A stretch of DNA of 64,000 bases from JAVVHH01 sp963848035 (GTDB lineage Bacteria > Pseudomonadota > Alphaproteobacteria > Acetobacterales > Acetobacteraceae). The notes under the pieces are model-generated. The model did not search any database. It had not been told where the DNA came from and saw only the letters and a list, made by a program, of their open reading frames with translations. The stretch covers positions 3,534,001-3,598,000 of the forward strand of contig CAWKCD010000001.1 of assembly GCA_963848035.1 (NCBI GenBank). The letters run 5' to 3'. The translations under genes and the position numbers were made by a program. Positions 22,974 through 34,266 of the stretch are shown here, piece by piece (positions within the stretch are counted from its first letter, which is position 1; the number at the start of each line of letters is the position of its first letter).

Positions 22974-23807
22974 ATGCCCACCGCGCCCGATCGTCCCATC
23001 CTGCTCACCGGCGCATCCGGCAATCTAGGCCGCGCGCTCGCCAAAGCGTTGGGCGCCAACGGCTGGTCGCTGCGGCTGACCGACATCGTGCCATTCCCCG
23101 ATCCGTTGCCGCCGGGCGCGCGGTTCGAGCGGATCGACCTGAACGACGGCGTATCTCTGCTTCGATTCGCCGAGGGTTGCGGGACGATCCTGCATTTCGG
23201 TGGCATCTCGGTCGATAAGCCGTTCGAGGAGGTGCTCGGTCCCAATCTGCGCGGGCTGTATCACATCTACGAGGCCGCTCGGCGCGAGCAGGCCCGAGTG
23301 GTGTTCGCCAGCAGCAATCATTCGGTGGGCTTCCACGAGCGGGCGACGACGCTGGACGCGGATTGCGACTTCCGGCCCGACAGTTTCTACGGCTTGTCGA
23401 AATGCTTTGGCGAGCTGATGGGGCGGCTTTACTGGGACAAGCACGGCGTCGAGAACGTCAATGTGCGGATCGGGTCGGCCTTCCCGGAACCGGTCGACGC
23501 GCGGATGCTGGCGAGTTGGCTTTCGTATGCAGACCTCACGACGATGATGGAACGCTGCGTGCTCGCCGAGCGGACGGGACACGCGGTGATCTGGGGCGCA
23601 TCGGCGAACACCCGGATGACGTGGTGGCGGGAGGATTCGCGCGGCCGGATCGGCTGGTCACCGCGGGACAGCGCCGACCCGTTCGCCGGTCAACTCGCCG
23701 GCAAGGTGAGCGACAGCGCGGTGCAGGAGCGGTACCAAGGAGGCGGCTACTGCGTTAACGGGTACTCGCGTCAGGCACCGTCGCCGGCGGACCCGTTCAA
23801 GGACTGA
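22974..23807 (+). CDS. udh: NAD-dependent uronate dehydrogenase (SDR epimerase family)
   Basis: 277 residues. Oxidises D-galacturonate or D-glucuronate to the aldarolactone with NAD. The Rossmann motif TGASGNLGRALAKAL is at residue 12. LHFGGISVDKPFEEVLGPN, VFASSNHSVGFHE and the catalytic YGLSKCFGE closely follow the characterised Agrobacterium enzyme, as does WGASANTRMTWWRED. No other uronate-oxidation genes are adjacent, so it may serve stray uronates. The downstream DUF1003 gene begins two bases after it ends. Confidence 0.88.
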   Translation: MPTAPDRPILLTGASGNLGRALAKALGANGWSLRLTDIVPFPDPLPPGARFERIDLNDGVSLLRFAEGCGTILHFGGISVDKPFEEVLGPNLRGLYHIYEAARREQARVVFASSNHSVGFHERATTLDADCDFRPDSFYGLSKCFGELMGRLYWDKHGVENVNVRIGSAFPEPVDARMLASWLSYADLTTMMERCVLAERTGHAVIWGASANTRMTWWREDSRGRIGWSPRDSADPFAGQLAGKVSDSAVQERYQGGGYCVNGYSRQAPSPADPFKD

Positions 23808-23809
23808 GC

Positions 23810-24313
23810 ATGCCACAGGACCGTACCGTCGCCGAAAACATCCAAGCCGTCGTCGAACTCGAGGAGGGCAAGGACCGGCAGCGGAGCTTGTCGGACCGCG
23901 TGGCGGACGCGATCGGCACGTTTGCCGGGACGGTGGTGTTCGTGCTGGTGCATCTGGTTTGGTTCGGCATCTGGACGGCGATCAATCTCGGCGCCGTGAA
24001 GCTCGGGCCGGCGTTCGACCCTTATCCGTTCCAGTTGCTGTGCATGCTGGTCTCGCTCGAGGGGGTGTTGCTCTCGACGTTCGTGCTGATCCGGCAGAAC
24101 CGGATGAGCCAGCGCGCGGACCGGCGGTCGCATATCGATCTGCAGATCAACCTGCTGGCCGAGAAGGAGGTCAGCAAGGTGATCCAGATGCTGGAACGGA
24201 TTTCGGAGCGGCTGGAGGTCGCCGTCGACGACGAGGCAAAGGAGTTGGGGAGGATGACGGCGGTATCGGATCTGGCGCAAGAACTGGACCAGAAGCTGCC
24301 GGAGGGCGTTTAG
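23810..24313 (+). CDS. DUF1003 membrane protein
   Basis: 167 residues. Two transmembrane helices (about residues 38-62, FAGTVVFVLVHLVWFGIW, and 83-105, LCMLVSLEGVLLSTFVLI) are followed by NRMSQRADRRSHIDLQINLL, the DUF1003 hallmark, and a charged helical tail likely to be cytoplasmic. Function unknown. It starts two bases after udh. Its TAG stop is in frame with the following flavoprotein. Confidence 0.85.
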   Translation: MPQDRTVAENIQAVVELEEGKDRQRSLSDRVADAIGTFAGTVVFVLVHLVWFGIWTAINLGAVKLGPAFDPYPFQLLCMLVSLEGVLLSTFVLIRQNRMSQRADRRSHIDLQINLLAEKEVSKVIQMLERISERLEVAVDDEAKELGRMTAVSDLAQELDQKLPEGV

Positions 24314-25474
24314 ATCGGAGCCGATGTCGCGATCGTTGGCGGCGGTCCCGCCGGGCTGATCGCGGCGGAGCGGCTGGCGGGGGCGGGCGCCCGGGTCACG
24401 GTCTACGACCGGATGGGGTCGTTCGGCCGTAAGTTCCTGCTCGCCGGGCGCGGCGGGCTGAACCTGACGCATTCGGAGCCGATCGAACGGTTCATGGCGC
24501 GCTATGGGCCAGAGGTGGGCGCGCTGCGGCCGGCGATCGAGGCGTTCGGGCCGGAGGCGCTGCGAGCCTGGTGCGAGGGGTTGGGGCAGCCGACTTTCGT
24601 CGGCAGTTCCGGACGGGTGTTCCCGGTCGCGTTCAAGGCCAGCCCGTTGTTGCGCGCTTGGCTGGGTCGGCTGACCGGTCTCGGTGTCGAGTTCCGGCCG
24701 CGGCATCGTTGGACGGGGTGGCAAGAAGGGAAATTGGCGTTCGCCACGCCGGACGGGCAGGTGTTGGTGCGGCCGGCGGCGACGCTGCTGGCTTTGGGCG
24801 GAGGCTCCTGGGCGCGGCTGGGGTCGGACGGTGCTTGGAGCGGGATTCTAAGCGCCGAGGGGATCGCGGTCTCGCCGTTGCGGCCGGCCAATAGCGGCGT
24901 GGTGCATGCGTGGTCGGATTTCTTCCGCACCAAATTTGCAGGTGAGCCGCTGAAGCGGATTGCCGTCTCGATCGGGGGGCTGACCGTCCGGGGCGAGGCA
25001 ATCGCGACGGCGCAGGGGCTCGAGGGCGGCGTGATCTATTCGGTCGGCCGCGCGATCCGCGAGGCGCTCGATCGCGAAGGCGTGGCTTCGCTGCTGATTG
25101 ATTTGCGACCGGATCTGGACGAGGCGGCGTTGCGCCGGAAGATGGGCGCCGGGGCGCAATCCCGGGCCAACGCCCTGCGCCGGGCGGGGCTGCCGCCGGT
25201 CGCCTCATCACTGCTGCGAGAACTCGGGGGCGAACCGAAGCGAGTGCCGTTGCAGGTGACCGGGCTGGCGCCGCTCGACCGGGCGATCTCGACGGCGGGT
25301 GGTGTCGCGCTGGCGGGCTTGGACGCGCGTTTCATGTTCCGCGATCACCCGGGGGTGTTCGCGGCGGGCGAGATGCTGGATTGGGAGGCGACAACCGGCG
25401 GTTATCTCCTGCAGGCCTGTTTTAGCACGGGATGGTGGGCGGCGGGCGGAATCCTGGCACGCCTGTCAATCTGA
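24314..25474 (+). CDS. FAD/NAD(P)-binding flavoprotein (PP_4765/HI0933 type) with probable ATC start codon
   Basis: 386 residues if started at ATC 24314. The frame reads IGADVAIVGGGPAGLIAAER, the FAD dinucleotide fold, then GRKFLLAGRGGLNLTHSEP and a C-terminal FAAGEMLDWEATTGGYLLQA, the pattern of the PP_4765/BaiN-like flavoprotein family of unknown reaction. No ATG, GTG or TTG exists between the in-frame TAG ending DUF1003 and the GGGPAG motif; the first ATG (24413) would delete the FAD fold. GGAGGG at 24301-24306 is spaced seven bases from the ATC, ideal for initiation. Alternatives are a sequencing error of ATG, or stop readthrough giving a DUF1003 fusion. Confidence 0.8.
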   Translation: MGADVAIVGGGPAGLIAAERLAGAGARVTVYDRMGSFGRKFLLAGRGGLNLTHSEPIERFMARYGPEVGALRPAIEAFGPEALRAWCEGLGQPTFVGSSGRVFPVAFKASPLLRAWLGRLTGLGVEFRPRHRWTGWQEGKLAFATPDGQVLVRPAATLLALGGGSWARLGSDGAWSGILSAEGIAVSPLRPANSGVVHAWSDFFRTKFAGEPLKRIAVSIGGLTVRGEAIATAQGLEGGVIYSVGRAIREALDREGVASLLIDLRPDLDEAALRRKMGAGAQSRANALRRAGLPPVASSLLRELGGEPKRVPLQVTGLAPLDRAISTAGGVALAGLDARFMFRDHPGVFAAGEMLDWEATTGGYLLQACFSTGWWAAGGILARLSI

Positions 25475-25636
25475 GCGGAATCTGCCCCCGGCTCGTTCAC
25501 CTCTGCTCAGCGAACGATGTCAGAATTGTTTACAAATCGGAATCAGGCGTCCGCAAATCCACAGTAAATTCAATCGTTCCGACGGTGGCATAACTCTTGC
25601 TACTGCTTCGTTGCCGAAAACGGGCAGGAGATCGGA

Positions 25637-26459
25637 ATGAAAATCAGTCTGAAAATGTTGGCTGGGCTCGGGTGCTTGGCCGGCGTGAGTTCTGCTCATG
25701 CCGGGAACATCTTCCTCACCGGACACGATGCCGACCTTCACATGTTTTACGGATCATCATCGGCGAAGACCGCGCTCACCTCAGAGCTGGCGTTCGTCCG
25801 CAACGGTTCGAGCCTCCCGGTCCTGACGTTCGATTCCGGAAACCAGCTGACGAGTGATCTCACGGCGCTCGGGATCGCGTTCACCAATGTCGACCCCAAC
25901 AACACAATCTCCGACTCCGTATTCAATCCGGCGCTTTACAGCGCCATCGCGGTGGCCTCGGACACCAGTTGCGGCGGCTGCGACAACTCCGACGCCGGGT
26001 TGGCCAATCTCGCGACGCACTCCTCGGCGATCGCCAGCTTCTTCACCGCGGGCGGCGGCATCTTGGGCTTGGCCGGCGCCGGCGATCCGGCTGCTTACGC
26101 TTACGTGCCGGAGGCTGCAACGAATGGCGGCGGCAATCCGCCGTCGAGCGGCTTCGTCGAGACGGCGGCGGGGATCGCGTTGGGCCTGACCGCGGAGAAC
26201 GGCGACCCGACCCACAACTTCTTCCCGACGCCCGGGACGGCCGGGCTGGCCTCCGCCTACCAGGTGGTCGAGACCAACTCGGGCAGCATCGAGTTCGATC
26301 GCATTGGCCAACGGCGTCATCACCTGCGTCGGTTCGAGCTGCACGATCTCCGGCGGCGGCGGCACCGGCGGCGGCACCACCACGACGCCGGAACCGGCCA
26401 GCCTCGGGCTGCTACTCGCCGGGCTCGTCGGTCTCGGCGCGTCGCGCCGGCGCAAGTAG
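25637..26459 (+). pseudogene. PEP-CTERM exported protein, frameshifted before the sorting signal
   Basis: The signal peptide MKISLKMLAGLGCLAGVSSA is followed by a mature domain beginning GNIFLTGHDADLHMFYG, roughly 220 residues, low in charge and rich in Ala/Gly/Ser, with a CGGC segment. Near 26300 one extra base shifts the frame; the other frame continues IALANGVITCVGSS, a Gly/Thr-rich linker, then TPEPASLGLLLAGLVGLGA and ASRRRK before the TAG. That tail is a textbook PEP-CTERM signal (PEP motif, one membrane helix, arginine cluster) processed by an exosortase. As sequenced the signal would be lost. About 160 bases of AT-richer DNA precede it, presumably its promoter. Confidence 0.8.
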
Positions 26460-26465
26460 ACGGAG

Positions 26466-26495
26466 GGACGGGCGGGCATCGTGCGATGCCTGTCC
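26466..26495. terminator. Bidirectional hairpin between convergent genes
   Basis: GGCATCG (26475-26481) pairs with CGATGCC (26484-26490) around a two-base loop, and outer GGAC/GTCC bases extend it. It sits between the end of the PEP-CTERM gene (plus) and the end of the CinA-like gene (minus), the expected position of a shared terminator. Confidence 0.55.
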
Positions 26496-26505
26496 GCTTC
26501 GGCGG

Positions 26506-27261
26506 TCAGGTCGGCGGTTCGCCGGCCACGGGATCCTTGCCCATCTCGCGGATCAGCAGTGTGACCTCGGCGATGCAGGCGTCGACCGCCGCGCCGTCCG
26601 TGCCCTTGGCCACGAGCGCCACGCCGTTGCCGGTGCTGCGGTAGAACGGGTAGCTGCCGAGATCGAGGTCCGGGTAGCGCTTCTGGATCGCCTCCAGCCC
26701 GGCCGCGACGTTGCCTTCGAGCAGGCCGATTGCGTGGACGGCGCCCGAGGTGACGGGGGTGCCGCCTTCGAGCGTTGGGGCCAGGTTGCCGAACATCGCC
26801 TGCATGATCCGCGGCACGCCGGCCATCACATGGACGTTGCCGATGGTGAAGCCCGGGGCGATGGAGACGGGGTTGTCGATCAGCGTCGCGCCGCGCGGCA
26901 TCGTCGCCATGCGCTGGCGGGCGGCGTTGAACTCGCCGGGCTTGTAGTGCTTCTCCATCCGAGCCCAGGCCTCCGGATGCGGCTCCCACGGAACGCCGAA
27001 AGCGGCGGCGACGCATTCGCTGGTGATGTCGTCGTGGGTCGGGCCGATGCCGCCGGTGGTGAACACGTGGTCGAAGCGGGCGCGGCAGTCGTTGACCGTC
27101 GTGATGATGGTGTCGGGCACGTCGGGGATGACGCGGACCTCGCGCAGCGGGATGCCGATGGCGCCGAGGCCGGTGGCGATGAATTTGATGTTGGCGTCCT
27201 GGGTTCGGCCCGAGAGCACCTCGTTGCCGATGACGAGCAGGCAGGCGATCGGATTGGGCAT
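26506..27261 (-). CDS. CinA/MoaB-like molybdopterin-binding domain protein
   Basis: 251 residues. The MoCF_biosynth fold is shown by ACLLVIGNEVLSGRTQDAN at the start and FTTGGIGPTHDDITSE near residue 68, with an FTIGNVHVMAGVPRIM segment. It corresponds to the N-terminal domain of CinA without the C-terminal PncC nicotinamide-deamidase domain; such stand-alone proteins act in nucleotide (ADP-ribose/NMN) metabolism or are uncharacterised. Its ATG overlaps the upstream GNAT-Nudix stop by one base (TGATG). Last gene of the argJ run. Confidence 0.88.
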   Translation of the reverse strand: MPNPIACLLVIGNEVLSGRTQDANIKFIATGLGAIGIPLREVRVIPDVPDTIITTVNDCRARFDHVFTTGGIGPTHDDITSECVAAAFGVPWEPHPEAWARMEKHYKPGEFNAARQRMATMPRGATLIDNPVSIAPGFTIGNVHVMAGVPRIMQAMFGNLAPTLEGGTPVTSGAVHAIGLLEGNVAAGLEAIQKRYPDLDLGSYPFYRSTGNGVALVAKGTDGAAVDACIAEVTLLIREMGKDPVAGEPPT

Positions 27262-28292
27262 CAGAGGAAATCCAACAACATGGGGATGAGGGGCAGGTCG
27301 GCGGGCGGCATCTTGTAGTCGGTCAGCTTCTCCGGCCGGACCCAGGCGAGCGTCTGGCCTTCTCGGCCGGTCGGGCGGCCGGTCCAGCGGCGGCAGAGGA
27401 AGAGCGGCATCAGCAGGTGGAACGTCTCGTATTCGTGCGAGGCGAAGGCGAAGGGCGCCAGGCAGGTGCTGGCGACGTCGATCCCCAGCTCCTCCTGCAG
27501 CTCGCGGATCAGGGCATCCTCGGGCGTTTCGCCGGGGTTCAGCTTGCCGCCGGGGAATTCCCATAAGCCGGCCATCGCCTTGCCCTCGGGCCGCCGCGTC
27601 AGAAGGATGCGTCCGTCGGGGTCGATGAGGGCGCAGGCGGCGACGAGGACGAGTTTCTTGCCGGGCTCGGACGTGATTTCGGCGCCGGGCTTGCCGAACA
27701 GGTCGTCGCGGGTGGCCTCGAAGCGGATGACGGGGTGTTGGCCGCCGCGGGCGAGGAAGAGGGACATGCCGGTGCCGATCTCGCGGTAGCCGGCGCGGCG
27801 GAGGACGGCGGACGAGGCCGGATTGTCGACGGCGACGTTGGCCTCGAGACGGTCGAGATCGAGGTTGGCCAATGCCCAGCGGGAGAGGCGGGCGGCGGCC
27901 TCGGTGGCGACGCCGTGGCCCCAAAAGCGGCGGCCGATCCAGTAACCGAGGCTGCCGACGCGCGGCGTCAGGTCGAGCCGCAGGCCGATACAGCCGATGA
28001 GCATCTCGCGGCCGGCCTCCTGGCCGGTGATGGCGAGATGGTAGCCGGTCCCGCGTTCGATCTGGTCGAGAGTGGAGCCGATCCACTTGTCCGCGAGGTC
28101 GCGCGGGTAGGGGAAGGGCAGCTGCGCCAACATGCGCACCACCTCCCAGTCATTGACCAGGCGGTGGATGGCGTCGGCGTCCTCGGGATGGAGCGGGCGT
28201 AGTTTGAGCCGCTCGGTGGTCAGCGGCTCGAACGACGTTTTCGCCAGGAGGGGCAGCGTCGGCTGCTTTTTTCCTTTAATACGTTGAGCCAA
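27261..28292 (-). CDS. Fused GNAT acetyltransferase-Nudix (MutT-like) hydrolase
   Basis: 343 residues with two enzymes in one chain. Residues ~20-190 are a RimJ/RimL-type acetyltransferase (ERLKLRPLHPEDADAIHRLV, GYWIGRRFWGHGVATEAAAR, NPASSAVLRRAGY). Residues ~213-343 are a MutT-type Nudix domain with a complete box GGKLNPGETPEDALIRELQ and EELGID, the type that hydrolyses 8-oxo-dGTP. The last part LAWVRPEKLTDYKMPPADLP is typical of MutT. 25 bases downstream of argJ and overlapping the CinA-like gene; the fusion suggests a housekeeping role in nucleotide sanitation joined to protein or metabolite acetylation. Confidence 0.9.
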   Translation of the reverse strand: MAQRIKGKKQPTLPLLAKTSFEPLTTERLKLRPLHPEDADAIHRLVNDWEVVRMLAQLPFPYPRDLADKWIGSTLDQIERGTGYHLAITGQEAGREMLIGCIGLRLDLTPRVGSLGYWIGRRFWGHGVATEAAARLSRWALANLDLDRLEANVAVDNPASSAVLRRAGYREIGTGMSLFLARGGQHPVIRFEATRDDLFGKPGAEITSEPGKKLVLVAACALIDPDGRILLTRRPEGKAMAGLWEFPGGKLNPGETPEDALIRELQEELGIDVASTCLAPFAFASHEYETFHLLMPLFLCRRWTGRPTGREGQTLAWVRPEKLTDYKMPPADLPLIPMLLDFL

Positions 28293-28316
28293 GCGATTGA
28301 TTATCCAGTAGTCGCG

Positions 28317-29546
28317 TCAGCTGCGGTAGCTGCCGTTGATGTCGATATAGCCATGTGTGAGATCGCAGGTCCAAGCGGTCGACTTACCGTCGCCGAGGCC
28401 GAGATCGACGGCGATCATGATCTCGCGCCCCTTCATGTGCTGCACGACGGGGGCTTCGTCATAGCCGGGGACGACGGCGCCTTCGCGGGCCATCCAGGTG
28501 CCGCCGATGCCGACGGAGAGCTTGTCGCGGTCGGCGGGTTCGCCGGCCTTGCCGACGGCCATGACGATGCGGCCCCAGTTGGCGTCCTCGCCGGCGATGG
28601 CGGTCTTGACCAAGGGGGAGTTGGCGATCGCCATGGCGACGCGGTGGGCCGATTTCTTGGACACGGCTCCGGTGACGTCGATGCGGATCAATTTCTGGGC
28701 GCCTTCACCGTCGCGGATCACCTGGAGCGCGAGGTCGTGCAAGACCGCTTCGAGCGCATTGCGGAACAGGCGGATCGACTTCTTGTCGTGCTTGTCGATC
28801 TCGTCGTGGCGGGCGCGGCCGGTGGCGAAGAGCAGGACGGTGTCGCTGGTCGACGTGTCACTGTCGACGGTGGTGGCGTTGAAGGTGCCTTTGACGGTGT
28901 GGGAGAGTGCGTCCTGGAGGACCGAGGCGGGGAGGTTCGCGTCGGTGAAGACGAAGCAGAGCATGGTCGCCATGTCAGGGGCGATCATGCCGCTGCCTTT
29001 GGCGACGCCGCTGATCCGCACGGCCCCGCCGGGCAGGTCGATGCTGCGGGTGCTGCCTTTTGGGAAGGTGTCGGTGGTCATGATGCCGCGGGCCGCTTCC
29101 TCCCAGCGGTCGGCGGCGAGGCTGTCGTGCAGGGCGGGCAGGGCGGCCGTCAGCTTGGCGTGCGGGAGCACCTCGCCGATGACGCCGGTGCTGGCGACGA
29201 AGACTTCGCGGGCCTTGCAGCCGATCAGGTCGGCCGCCGCCTCGGCGGTGAGCTTGACCGCTTCGGCGCCGGCGCGGCCGGAGAAGACATTGGCGTTGCC
29301 GGCGTTGACGACGAGCGCGCGCGCCTTGCCGGCCTCGAGATTGGCGCGGCACCAATCGATCGGCGCGCCCGGGCATTTGTTGCGGGTGAACACGCCGGCG
29401 ACCTTGGTGCCTTTGGCCAACTCGACCATGACGAGGTCGGTGCGTCCTTGGTAGCGGATCCCCGCCTGCGCCGCGCCGAGCCGGACACCGTCGATCGGCG
29501 GCAGTGCGGGGAGGGCGACGGCGAGCGGCGAGACGGGGTTCGCCAT
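28317..29546 (-). CDS. argJ: Bifunctional ornithine acetyltransferase / N-acetylglutamate synthase
   Basis: 409 residues. Moves acetyl from N-acetylornithine to glutamate in the cyclic arginine pathway and can make N-acetylglutamate from acetyl-CoA. Markers: RYQGRTDLVMVELAKGTKVAG, FTRNKCPGAPI, VVNAGNANVFSG and the self-cleavage site KGSGMIAPDMATML, whose threonine becomes the N-terminus of the beta chain. Preceded by the parvulin gene (one base gap) and followed by the GNAT-Nudix and CinA-like genes on the same strand. Confidence 0.95.
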   Translation of the reverse strand: MANPVSPLAVALPALPPIDGVRLGAAQAGIRYQGRTDLVMVELAKGTKVAGVFTRNKCPGAPIDWCRANLEAGKARALVVNAGNANVFSGRAGAEAVKLTAEAAADLIGCKAREVFVASTGVIGEVLPHAKLTAALPALHDSLAADRWEEAARGIMTTDTFPKGSTRSIDLPGGAVRISGVAKGSGMIAPDMATMLCFVFTDANLPASVLQDALSHTVKGTFNATTVDSDTSTSDTVLLFATGRARHDEIDKHDKKSIRLFRNALEAVLHDLALQVIRDGEGAQKLIRIDVTGAVSKKSAHRVAMAIANSPLVKTAIAGEDANWGRIVMAVGKAGEPADRDKLSVGIGGTWMAREGAVVPGYDEAPVVQHMKGREIMIAVDLGLGDGKSTAWTCDLTHGYIDINGSYRS

Positions 29547-29547
29547 C

Positions 29548-30502
29548 TTATTTCACCGGCGCGGGGGCGGGCGGCGCCGCGGGCGCGTCCGCCATGGGGG
29601 TGCCGTCGAGGTTGAAGCGCTGGATCTGGACGCCCTGCTTGGCGTCGACCAGCACCTTGGCGACGCCTTCCTGAATGATCTGCTGACGGATCTGGTCACG
29701 CACCTCGTCGATGCTCGGCGGCGGGGCGGTGCGGCGTTCCTCGAGCTTGATCACGTGATAGCCGAAGCGAGTGTGGATCGGCTCGGGGGTGATCTCGTTC
29801 GGCTTGAGGCCGAAGGCGGCGTCGGAGAATTCCGGCAGCATGTCGCCCTTCTTGAACCAGCCGAGTTCGCCGTTGTTCTGCTTGGCCGAGGGATCGGTGC
29901 TGGATTTCTTGGCGAGTTCAGCGAAGTCGGCGCCCTTCTTCAGCTGGGCGATGATGTCCTTGGCCTCCTGCTCGGTCGCGACCAGGATGTGCGAGGCGCG
30001 AACTTCCTCGTCGCCCTGCTTGCCGGCGTAGTCCTTCGTGTAGCGCGCCTGGATCGCCTCGGGCGTCAGCAACGGCTGGATCTCGCGGGTAAGGAGGGCG
30101 TTCTGCAGCGCCATGTCGGTCGCGCGCTGGATCGCGTGGGCCGACCTTGGGGTCGTCCTGCAGCTTGTCCTGCTTGGCCTTGAGGACGATGACGTCGCGG
30201 TCGACGAGCTGATCGAGCAGCATCGGGTAGAGCATGTTCGGGGGGAGCTGGCGGAGCTGGTCGGGCAGCGTCTGCATCGCGTCCTGCAGGTCGGCATAGT
30301 GGATGGTGTCGGTGCCGACCTTGGCGATCACGGTGTCGGGCGCGGGGGTGGGGCCGGGGGCCGGATCGGGTGCGGCGGTGGGCGCGGCCGGCGCCGGGCT
30401 GGTCTGCGCTGCGGCGGGCGCGGTGCCGAGGACGGGGGTGAGAGAGGACGCGGCCAGCAGAGCGAGGATGGCAAGGCGGTAGCGAGGGGGGGTGCGACGC
30501 AT
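29548..30502 (-). pseudogene. Periplasmic parvulin-type peptidyl-prolyl isomerase, frameshifted
   Basis: The first half, from ATG 30502, gives a signal peptide (MRRTPPRYRLAILALLAASS), a Pro/Ala-rich linker and a SurA/PrsA-like N-domain (TIHYADLQDAMQTLPDQL). At ~30140 an extra base interrupts the frame after QDDPKV; the other frame continues AHAIQRATDMALQNALLTRE into the parvulin domain (VRASHILVATEQEAKDII, GELGWFKKGDMLPEF, TRFGYHVIKLEER) and a proline-rich end. The joined protein is about 317 residues, typical of alphaproteobacterial PpiC/SurA foldases acting on outer-membrane proteins. Either a recent break or an indel error. Divergent from secA. Confidence 0.85.
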
Positions 30503-30785
30503 CTGGATTCCCTTAGTGGCGGCCCTGAGGGCGTTCTGGCCCGAATGCCTCGGGTGGCGCGTGAGTTCTGGCCCGGTCGGCGGGCGGCCGGACAATAGGG
30601 GGTGCCCCTCCAGCTCACAAGCAGCCCCCGGGGAAGTGCTCGTCAGGCGGGCGCTCGTTGACCCGGTGCCCCCTGGGTCCTATCTCAGCAACGGCTCGCG
30701 GTCGGTTTCTTCGGCTGCGCGCTTGTTGTCGTGCCCGTCTCGTATTTGCGCTTTCTCCGTCGTCCTGTCTGCCCGAAGGCCTCCC
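30503..30785. other. Divergent promoter region between the parvulin gene and secA
   Basis: 283 bases that must hold promoters in both directions. The frame of secA is open through it toward 30492 but the translation is unlike SecA. I saw no convincing -35/-10 pair or tRNA. The secA start is preceded by GAAGG. Confidence 0.4.
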
Positions 30786-33488
<2,703 letters not shown>

Positions 33489-33495
33489 TTCCCGT

Positions 33496-34203
33496 CTAGG
33501 CGGGCGGGAGGCCCTCGGCTTCGATCGCTCGGTCGATGGCGCGGCGGTCGACCGTTCCCCAGGGATCTTTGGCGCCGGCGAGGTGGCGGCGGAAGACGGC
33601 GTAGCGTTCCAGACTGACGCGGTGGAGGCGGCGGAGTTCGGCGAGCGGGTCGGCATGGTCGTCGGCGCGGATGTCGATTTCGGGGTAGGGGTCGGCGATG
33701 CAGACCTTGATGGCGGCGCTCTGGCGGCCGCGTTTGTCGCCGCCGACGGCTTCGCCGGCCTCGAGACCTGCGATCAGGCGTTCCGCTAGGCTGCCTTCGG
33801 CGCGGGAATAGCCTTCGAGCATCGCATCGACGACGGCCGGGCCGGCCAGCATGTTGCCGGCGGCGGAGATTTCGGTTCCGCGCACGTGGCCAGCCCAGCG
33901 GACGCAGTTGGGGCCGGTGTGCTGGGCGGTGCGGCCGTGGGCATCGATGATGTGGAGTTGGCGCTGATCCTTGCCGGGGTCGGGGTCGGTCAAGGCGGCG
34001 ACGATGGCTTCGGGGGCTTCGCCGGCGCGGAGCCGGGCCATGCCGTCGATGGCATACATCGGGTTGACCAGGGCCTGGGTGGCCAGGGCGCCGACGCCGC
34101 CTTCGACGTGGATGACGAGGGCGCCGACGGCGAAGAAGCGGGACGCGACGGCGGCGCCGAGGGCGCCGGTGGCGGGGTCACGGACGAGGAGGGAGAAGGT
34201 CAT
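33496..34203 (-). CDS. DUF1028 family protein (Ntn-hydrolase-like)
   Basis: 235 residues from ATG 34203. The start MTFSLLVRDPATGALGAAVA and later GPNCVRWAGHVRGTEISAAG and NMLAGPAVVDAM are the DUF1028 pattern, an uncharacterised family with a proteasome/Ntn-hydrolase-like fold, sometimes linked to peptide or murein metabolism. It is convergent with secA (seven bases apart) and divergent from a lytic transglycosylase gene 63 bases away, consistent with but not proving a cell-wall connection. Confidence 0.85.
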   Translation of the reverse strand: MTFSLLVRDPATGALGAAVASRFFAVGALVIHVEGGVGALATQALVNPMYAIDGMARLRAGEAPEAIVAALTDPDPGKDQRQLHIIDAHGRTAQHTGPNCVRWAGHVRGTEISAAGNMLAGPAVVDAMLEGYSRAEGSLAERLIAGLEAGEAVGGDKRGRQSAAIKVCIADPYPEIDIRADDHADPLAELRRLHRVSLERYAVFRRHLAGAKDPWGTVDRRAIDRAIEAEGLPPA

Positions 34204-34266
34204 GGCGGAAGCATGACTCCGCCATGTGAGTTGCGACAAGCGGGTCGGCAGCGCATATCGCTGTCC

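Noticed and set aside
24413..25474. Flavoprotein starting at the first ATG
   Set aside because: This would remove the FAD-binding GGGPAG motif, which is clearly encoded in the same frame just upstream.
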